A stretch of 64,000 bases of DNA from an uncultured Marivita sp. (GTDB taxonomy: Bacteria > Pseudomonadota > Alphaproteobacteria > Rhodobacterales > Rhodobacteraceae). Numbering within the stretch: the stretch's first letter is position 1; the number at the start of each line of letters is the position of its first letter. The position numbers and the translations under genes were made by a program. Shown here piece by piece: positions 58,964 through 64,000 of the stretch. The stretch is taken from contig NZ_CANKYW010000002.1 in NCBI RefSeq assembly GCF_947488135.1, positions 186,001 through 250,000 of the forward strand, given 5' to 3'. The notes beneath the pieces were generated by a model, which was not told where the DNA came from, made no database searches, and saw nothing but the letters and a program-made list of their open reading frames with translations.

Positions 58964-59950
58964 TCAAGGCAGCGCTATATCCGGCAGCGTGATGTCCACC
59001 GTGATCAGCCGATGCGGTTGATACGGCAACCCGGGCCAGACACGGGCGGCCCGGATCGGCAGGTCAGCGGAAGGCAAAAGGTATGACACCCGCATCGGAC
59101 CCGGCCTTTCCCAGTTTGCAGTGATCTGGCCGGGAAGGGGGTCGGTCAGATCACGCCGGGCCAGGAAACCCGCCATCGCATCGCGATACCCCTCGCCTCG
59201 CTCGGGGTCGAGGTTGGTGTTGGCCATGAACACGAAGGGTGACGGTGCGATCGGCCCATAGTGACCATTCAGTATCAGCTCCCATAGTCGTAACTCATCG
59301 AGGTTGCGCCGACCGTTCCGATCCTCCGGTCCATCGAAAACCGGCGCGCCCGCGTGGCCGATAAAAAGCGACATGCGGCGTGACTTGCCATCGACAAAGG
59401 ACACATCGACCGGCACGATCCAGTGCCCACCGCTGGACAGGCGCTGCACCTCCCGCCCGGAATCGTCGTCTTGCGCATGGTGCCCCGGCAGCTCGCGCCA
59501 CAGCAGATCGGTGAAGGACTGAACCGCATCCTCTGCGATGGGATAACGCGACAGGACCGCCAATGATTCCTGACCCGGAAAGCGGCCATAGGCCTGCGCA
59601 TCCTCAGCCTCGTTCAGCCGACCGTCGCCGTCGATGTCATACCCTGTCGGGATACCGGCGTTTGATCGCAACGGCAGGACATGATTGAAACCTCCATCGA
59701 TCAGGTCGGAAAAGGCGTTTAGCGTCGCCCCCGAAGCGTCGAAATCGAATTGGGTCAGGACGAGGATATCCGCGCCAATCTCGGCCAGCGCCTCAGCCAT
59801 CAAGACGAGGGCCGGATCACCTTTCTGTATGTCCCGAAGTAAAAGCCCGGGCCCATCCCGCGACAGCGGTGCATGCCAAAGCGCCAACCGCAGGTCTTTT
59901 GCAGGGAGTGGATTCGCGGACCAGAGAAGAAGGAATAGACAGCCGCTCAG
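58964..59950 (-). CDS. Endonuclease/exonuclease/phosphatase-family protein, secreted
   Basis: A predicted periplasmic or exported protein of about 328 residues with an EEP (DNase I-like) fold: LVLTQFDFD at the metal Glu/Asp strand, ESLAVLSRYPI, FIGHAGAPVFDG and FVFMANTNLDPE. The best start is a CTG at 59950: it overlaps the upstream stop as CTGA and gives the clean signal peptide (SGCLFLLLWSANPLPA). The open frame continues to an ATG at 60073, which would overlap the upstream gene by 127 bases and add a non-signal-like extension. The substrate is unknown. Confidence 0.7.
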   Translation of the reverse strand: MSGCLFLLLWSANPLPAKDLRLALWHAPLSRDGPGLLLRDIQKGDPALVLMAEALAEIGADILVLTQFDFDASGATLNAFSDLIDGGFNHVLPLRSNAGIPTGYDIDGDGRLNEAEDAQAYGRFPGQESLAVLSRYPIAEDAVQSFTDLLWRELPGHHAQDDDSGREVQRLSSGGHWIVPVDVSFVDGKSRRMSLFIGHAGAPVFDGPEDRNGRRNLDELRLWELILNGHYGPIAPSPFVFMANTNLDPERGEGYRDAMAGFLARRDLTDPLPGQITANWERPGPMRVSYLLPSADLPIRAARVWPGLPYQPHRLITVDITLPDIALP

Positions 59951-60783
59951 ACAAGCTGCAAATCGTCTTCCTGCGCATAGGCGCGACGGCGTTTTTCCTG
60001 AATCAGCGCCGCCACCCGGAACAGCGCAACCCCTCGCATCATCAATGTCAGCGGCAAAAATGCCCACGCGCACAGCACCCAGATCAGAACTTCCGGCATC
60101 GCGAGAACCGACGCATCGAACGCGCCGATCCAGAATCGCAGCAAGGCCGGGATCAGGAATGGCAGGAGAAATCCTAATGCGAGGTTAAAATGCGCATCCC
60201 TCTTGAGGCGGAACAACACATCCCGCCCGGAGGTCGGGTCAAAAAGCGGGAGGTTGATCCAGAAGTTGAAAGCCTGCTTGCGGATCGGCCAGAAAATGAA
60301 GCGGGCGTGGATCCAGAACAGAAGCAACGAGATCATCGTCACCATCAGAAGCAAGCTGGCGATCTCGGTCGCGAGATCAACGTCGAGCCAGCCGGGCGCT
60401 TCTGCAAATGTGATCGCCATGAGGCGCACCGGCGAAAACGGGAAATCGAGCGTCGATCTTGCGCCCATTGCAAGGTTCTCGAGGAACGTCGGCGGCAGGG
60501 CCGGGTCTTTCGTGCTCAGCGCGACCAACAACGACGCGAACCAGACGCAAAAGAACAGCGCCAGGAACCGCAGGCGATTGAACGGTGGGGCGTTTCGGAA
60601 TTCAAGGAACGTGGGGTATTCGCTGTAGTATTCGGCAAAGGTCACCACCGCAGCCACCAGCGCGACGAGGGCCGCCATCTGCGCGGCATCGCTCGACGTG
60701 CCTGGCAACACCAGCGACGGGACTGCAACAAGCAATGCCATCATAAGTGCGCGCGCAGCTGATCCGATGATCCGCTTGACCAC
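59947..60783 (-). CDS. Conserved membrane protein of unknown function
   Basis: A polytopic protein of about 278 residues with hydrophobic segments at about 8-25, 33-50, 72-88, 140-160, 205-225 and 235-255. Six helices and a long amphipathic stretch can be counted, but no domain is recognised. I chose a GTG at 60783 because AAGGGAAG lies just upstream; ATG 60870 is an alternative. It is coupled to the downstream EEP-family gene by a four-base overlap and is probably made with it. Confidence 0.65.
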   Translation of the reverse strand: MVKRIIGSAARALMMALLVAVPSLVLPGTSSDAAQMAALVALVAAVVTFAEYYSEYPTFLEFRNAPPFNRLRFLALFFCVWFASLLVALSTKDPALPPTFLENLAMGARSTLDFPFSPVRLMAITFAEAPGWLDVDLATEIASLLLMVTMISLLLFWIHARFIFWPIRKQAFNFWINLPLFDPTSGRDVLFRLKRDAHFNLALGFLLPFLIPALLRFWIGAFDASVLAMPEVLIWVLCAWAFLPLTLMMRGVALFRVAALIQEKRRRAYAQEDDLQLV

Positions 60784-61051
60784 TTTGCTTCCCTTCAAAC
60801 CGGACGGACGCGATACGATGCCGCGACCTTGTTCCGCATTTGTGCCGTCGGGATCGACGGACTGCCTCATTGTTGCCCCAGTTTTGCCCAAGTTCGCCGT
60901 GCCGCTCAACTGCGGTGACGCGGTATGTCCGTGAAATCATTGATTACGCTCGAAAACTGGTGCGCGATTACATCAGCCGGTGACACGAAATATGGCAGAG
61001 CGGAGAGCGACCACAACATCTTGTGCACTCATCTCCGAGGCCCAAAACGAG

Positions 61052-61077
61052 AAAGGCCGCCCGGTGGGGCGGCCTTT
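61052..61077 (-). terminator. Terminator of the leuCD operon
   Basis: Hairpin AAAGGCCGCCC / GGGCGGCCTTT with a short loop, beginning 22 bases after the leuD stop on the minus strand. Only three T residues follow, so termination may be partial. Confidence 0.65.
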
Positions 61078-61098
61078 GAAATACGGTATCGGACGTGT

Positions 61099-61704
61099 TC
61101 AGACCCAGGGACGCGACTGCGATGCCTGCGTTTCGAACGCATCGATCGACGCCGCCTTTTCCATCGTCAGGCCGATATCGTCGAAACCGTTCATCAGGCA
61201 ATGCTTCTTGAAGCTGTCCACCTCGAACGGGAAGCTTTCGCCGTCGGAACTGGTCACGACCTGGTTCTCCAGATCCACGGTCATCCGGGCATTCGATCCC
61301 TTCTCGGCGTCCTTCATCAACACGTTCACCGCCTCTTTCGGCAGAACGATGGGCAGGATGCCGTTCTTGAAGCAGTTGTTGTAGAAGATGTCCGCAAACG
61401 AGGTCGAGATGACCGACTTGATCCCGAAATCCTTGAGCGCCCAGGGCGCGTGTTCACGCGACGACCCGCAGCCGAAATTGTCGCCCGCCACCAAGATTTC
61501 CGCGTCCCGGTATTGCGGCTTGTTCAGCACGAAATCGGGGATCTCGTTTCCGTTGTCGTCGTATCGCATCTCGTCAAAGAGGTTCACACCCAGACCCGAC
61601 CGCTTGATCGTCTTCAGGAACTGCTTGGGGATGATCATATCGGTGTCGATATTCACCAACGGCATGGGCGCCGCGATCCCGGTGAGTTTTTCGAACTTGT
61701 CCAT
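61099..61704 (-). CDS. leuD: 3-isopropylmalate dehydratase small subunit
   Basis: Swivel-domain subunit of 201 residues that completes the isopropylmalate isomerase with LeuC. The motif [17 protein letters not shown] is diagnostic, with [17 protein letters not shown] at the N-terminus. Its ATG overlaps the leuC stop by one base (TAATG). Confidence 0.97.
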   Translation of the reverse strand: MDKFEKLTGIAAPMPLVNIDTDMIIPKQFLKTIKRSGLGVNLFDEMRYDDNGNEIPDFVLNKPQYRDAEILVAGDNFGCGSSREHAPWALKDFGIKSVISTSFADIFYNNCFKNGILPIVLPKEAVNVLMKDAEKGSNARMTVDLENQVVTSSDGESFPFEVDSFKKHCLMNGFDDIGLTMEKAASIDAFETQASQSRPWV

Positions 61705-63107
61705 TACATCATCTCCCGCACATCGGTGAGTTTACCTGTTACAGCCGCAGCCGCAGCCATTGCGGGTGACATCAGGTGTGTCCGGCCACCCCGGCCCTGC
61801 CGCCCCTCAAAATTGCGGTTCGACGTTGCCGCACAGCGTTCTCCGGGGGCAAGCTGATCGGGGTTCATCGCAAGGCACATGGAACAGCCCGCAAGGCGCC
61901 ATTCGAAACCCGCCTCTTTGAAGATATCCGCCAGACCTTCTTCCTCGGCCTGCGCGCGGACCAGACCGGATCCCGGCACGACCATCGCGCGTTTCACGGC
62001 GATCTTCTTGCCTTTGAGGATCTCGGCGGCAGCCCGCAGGTCTTCGATCCGACCGTTGGTGCAGGAGCCGATGAAGACGGTATCGATCTCGATATCCGAC
62101 AACTTCTGACCGGGCTTGAGACCCATGTAATCGAGCGAGCGCTGCGCCGCACCGACCTTGCCACCCTCAAAGCTGTCCGCAGACGGCACTTCGGCGGTGA
62201 TCGGCAACACATCCTCGGGCGAGGTGCCCCAGGTGACGACCGGTGCGATGTCTTCGCCCTTGATGGTCACGACCTTATCCCAATGCGCGTCATCGTCGGA
62301 ATAGAGCGTTTTCCACCAGTCAAGCGCCGCCTCCCATTGAGCACCTTTCGGGGCGTGCGGACGTCCCTTGACGTACTCGAACGTCTTTTCGTCGGGCGCG
62401 ATCAGACCTGCACGGGCACCGCCTTCGATGGCCATGTTGCAGACGGTCATGCGCCCTTCCATCGACAGGTCGCGGATCGCCTCACCGCAGTACTCGATGA
62501 CATAGCCGGTGCCGCCGGCGGTCCCGGTTTCACCGATCACGGACAACGTGATGTCCTTGGCGGTCACACCGGGGCGCAGCTTGCCGGTGATCTCGACCTT
62601 CATGTTCTTCGATTTCTTCTGGATCAGCGTCTGGGTCGCGAGAACGTGCTCCACTTCAGATGTCCCGATCCCGTGCGCCAGCGCGCCAAAGGCCCCATGC
62701 GTTGCCGTATGCGAGTCGCCGCAAACGACGGTCATGCCCGGCAAGGTCCAACCCTGTTCGGGCCCGACAATATGCACGATGCCCTGACGGACATCGGACA
62801 CCGGATAGTAATGGATGCCGAAATCCTTGGCGTTCTTGTCGAGTGCCGCAACCTGGATGGCGCTGTCTTCGGTCATGTTCTTGGGGTCTTCCCGTCCCGG
62901 TGTCGTCGGCACGTTGTGATCCGGCACGGCAATCGTCTTGTCCGGTGCCCGCACCGTGCGGTTCGCCATGCGCAGACCCTCAAAGGCCTGCGGGCTGGTC
63001 ACTTCGTGAACAAGATGCCGGTCGATATACAACAGACAGGTGCCATCTTCGGCTTCATGCGCGACATGGGCATCCCAGATTTTATCATAGAGCGTTTTGG
63101 GGGACAT
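61704..63107 (-). CDS. leuC: 3-isopropylmalate dehydratase large subunit
   Basis: 4Fe-4S aconitase-family subunit of 467 residues. The cluster Cys residues are in [11 protein letters not shown] and [13 protein letters not shown]. It begins [15 protein letters not shown] and has [17 protein letters not shown] and [21 protein letters not shown] good AAGGGAGAGG site precedes the ATG. A small open frame and a CAC repeat lie directly upstream. Confidence 0.97.
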   Translation of the reverse strand: MSPKTLYDKIWDAHVAHEAEDGTCLLYIDRHLVHEVTSPQAFEGLRMANRTVRAPDKTIAVPDHNVPTTPGREDPKNMTEDSAIQVAALDKNAKDFGIHYYPVSDVRQGIVHIVGPEQGWTLPGMTVVCGDSHTATHGAFGALAHGIGTSEVEHVLATQTLIQKKSKNMKVEITGKLRPGVTAKDITLSVIGETGTAGGTGYVIEYCGEAIRDLSMEGRMTVCNMAIEGGARAGLIAPDEKTFEYVKGRPHAPKGAQWEAALDWWKTLYSDDDAHWDKVVTIKGEDIAPVVTWGTSPEDVLPITAEVPSADSFEGGKVGAAQRSLDYMGLKPGQKLSDIEIDTVFIGSCTNGRIEDLRAAAEILKGKKIAVKRAMVVPGSGLVRAQAEEEGLADIFKEAGFEWRLAGCSMCLAMNPDQLAPGERCAATSNRNFEGRQGRGGRTHLMSPAMAAAAAVTGKLTDVREMM

Positions 63108-63156
63108 CTGTCCTCTCCCTTAAACAATGTGGATGTGGTGGTGGTGTCGTGTGGGC

Positions 63157-63255
63157 TCAGACGCCAAGTGGTAGCCGCGCGCGCACCGTGTGCGTCGCAC
63201 CGAAAAAGCGTTCCCGCAGACGGGCGCGCTCAGCCAGATCGAAAACCATTTCCAT
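63157..63255 (-). CDS. Possible 32-residue ORF upstream of leuC
   Basis: An ATG at 63255 opens MEMVFDLAERARLRERFFGA and stops at 63157, 50 bases before leuC and on the same strand. Amino acid and codon content look coding, and the last residues use CTA and CTT leucine codons (LPLGV), of which CTA is rare at this GC content. There is no strong ribosome-binding site and no clear attenuator hairpin. It may be a small protein or a leader peptide. Confidence 0.3.
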   Translation of the reverse strand: MEMVFDLAERARLRERFFGATHTVRARLPLGV

Positions 63256-63386
63256 GACCCGTGTCCTACATCATCGCCCCCAGCCGCCGCAAGGGCGGTG
63301 CACAAAGCCGGACTACACCAGAGGACCGCAGCCAAACTGATCCGATGGCATCCGTCCGCCGTAAAGAGAATGACGAGGGACACGAA

Positions 63387-63518
63387 ATGCTGACAAAACT
63401 CAACATCATCTATCTCGGCCTGATCGGGATCCTGTGTGCCGGGCTGATTCTGCATGCCGCCAGCGCAGGGGCGGATATCGGTCCCGTGGCCGTGACCTTG
63501 CCGTTTACGACATCCTAA
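63387..63518 (+). CDS. Small membrane protein, 43 residues
   Basis: A short protein with one hydrophobic helix (IIYLGLIGILCAGLILHAAS, about residues 7-26) followed by an Asp/Gly/Pro tail. ATG 63387 has GAGGGA in good position. The pattern could be a single-pass membrane peptide or a cleaved signal peptide with a short remainder. No domain is recognised. Confidence 0.5.
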   Translation: MLTKLNIIYLGLIGILCAGLILHAASAGADIGPVAVTLPFTTS

Positions 63519-63585
63519 GTCGTAAGCTGTTGCACTGCTTGCGCGGCGATGCGACGCTGCAATAACGCAGTCACCCGGGCATGGA

Positions 63586-64000
63586 ATGGATCCTGATATC
63601 GTTTCCACAGAATCGCTGACCGAGGTCTCGCTCGGGCTTTACACCTGGGCCGAGGCGATGCTCTCGAGCTTGCTGCGCCCGTGGAACGCCTACCAGTTGC
63701 TGATCGCTCTTGGCATCTTCGTTGCCGCCCATCTGATCGCCGCCGTCATCAAGCCCCGGATGCACGATTGGATGCGGACGCGCGAGGGCTGGCCGAAATG
63801 GCGGATGCGCGCCTTGGTCGTGTTCCACCGCCGTTTGCGGATGGTGCTGTTCGTCGCGCTCATCTGGCTGGTCGTTCTGGTGATGCGCGAAACGACATGG
63901 CCCTCCCGGTCCTACCTTCTCGCGATCATCGCGAACCTGTCGACCGCTTGGCTGTTCATCGTCTTCGCAACCCGGCTCATCAAGAATGCCCTTCTGCGCG
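63586..64000 (+). CDS. Probable MscS-family mechanosensitive channel (5' part only)
   Basis: The gene runs out of the window after 138 codons. The visible N-terminus has a short acidic stretch and three hydrophobic segments (about 34-54, 83-98 and 104-125) with arginine-rich loops such as RMRALVVFHRRLRMVL, as in large MscS-like proteins. The MscS core domain is outside the window, so the name is provisional. Two ATGs (63581 and 63586) lie together; only the second is in the coding frame. Confidence 0.6.
   Translation, partial: MDPDIVSTESLTEVSLGLYTWAEAMLSSLLRPWNAYQLLIALGIFVAAHLIAAVIKPRMHDWMRTREGWPKWRMRALVVFHRRLRMVLFVALIWLVVLVMRETTWPSRSYLLAIIANLSTAWLFIVFATRLIKNALLR

Noticed and set aside
63120-63260. 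His-codon leader (HHHHIHIV) as an attenuator of leuC
   Set aside because: No ribosome-binding site or start fits a short peptide in that frame; the CAC repeat also reads Thr or Pro in other frames, and His is not expected to control leu genes.

Overview
The window is chromosomal DNA of an alphaproteobacterium, almost certainly a member of the Rhodobacteraceae (Roseobacter group). The evidence is high GC content, a TAXI-type TRAP transporter, the FlaF/FlbT flagellin regulators, the mce-DUF1467 pair, small DUF6455 proteins, and a dnaA-dnaN-recF-gyrB block next to rpsT. I saw no insertion sequences, prophage genes or CRISPR arrays.

Layout. 1-4.0 kb: an RND efflux permease (3' end outside the window) and its membrane-fusion protein. 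4.1-9.1 kb: a tartrate/D-malate dehydrogenase-like gene, a hydrolase remnant, and a divergent TAXI-TRAP uptake system. 9.1-14.7 kb: an aldo/keto reductase, galU, and a translationally coupled gpsA-phosphatase-ggpS operon predicted to make the compatible solute glucosylglycerol. 14.8-21.2 kb: tRNA-Leu, an NDUFA9-like protein, three overlapping DUF6455 genes behind an FNR-type box, an M48 lipoprotein peptidase, a frameshifted DUF167 gene, a nitroreductase, an EI24 membrane protein, mce-DUF1467 and a response regulator. 21.2-26.5 kb: aspS and carB, divergent. 26.7-42.8 kb: a flagellar locus holding rod, hook-cap, filament and export genes (flgD, fliK, fliC, flaF, flbT, DUF1217, fliI, flgBC, fliEQ, flgFGAH, fliL, flhB, fliR, flhA, a lytic transglycosylase). 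MS-ring, C-ring, motor, hook and fliP genes are not here. 42.9-46.2 kb: ubiB and ubiE, with divergent mutM. 46.2-54.2 kb: enoyl-CoA hydratase, rpsT, dnaA, dnaN, recF, gyrB. 54.4-56.7 kb: an acyl-CoA dehydrogenase coupled to an aminoglycoside-phosphotransferase-like kinase, then tRNA-Pro. 56.8-63.1 kb: a DMT exporter, leuB, two unrelated genes, leuD and leuC. The end holds a small membrane protein and the start of a probable mechanosensitive channel.

How the genes work together. GpsA makes sn-glycerol-3-phosphate, GgpS glucosylates it and the HAD phosphatase finishes glucosylglycerol. The leu genes form the isopropylmalate branch. The acyl-CoA dehydrogenase/kinase pair matches the split form of ACAD10/11 and the bacterial Lva-type 4-hydroxyacyl-CoA pathway. 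The least explained element is the DUF6455 triplet, whose cysteine motif and FNR-type promoter suggest an oxygen-responsive role.
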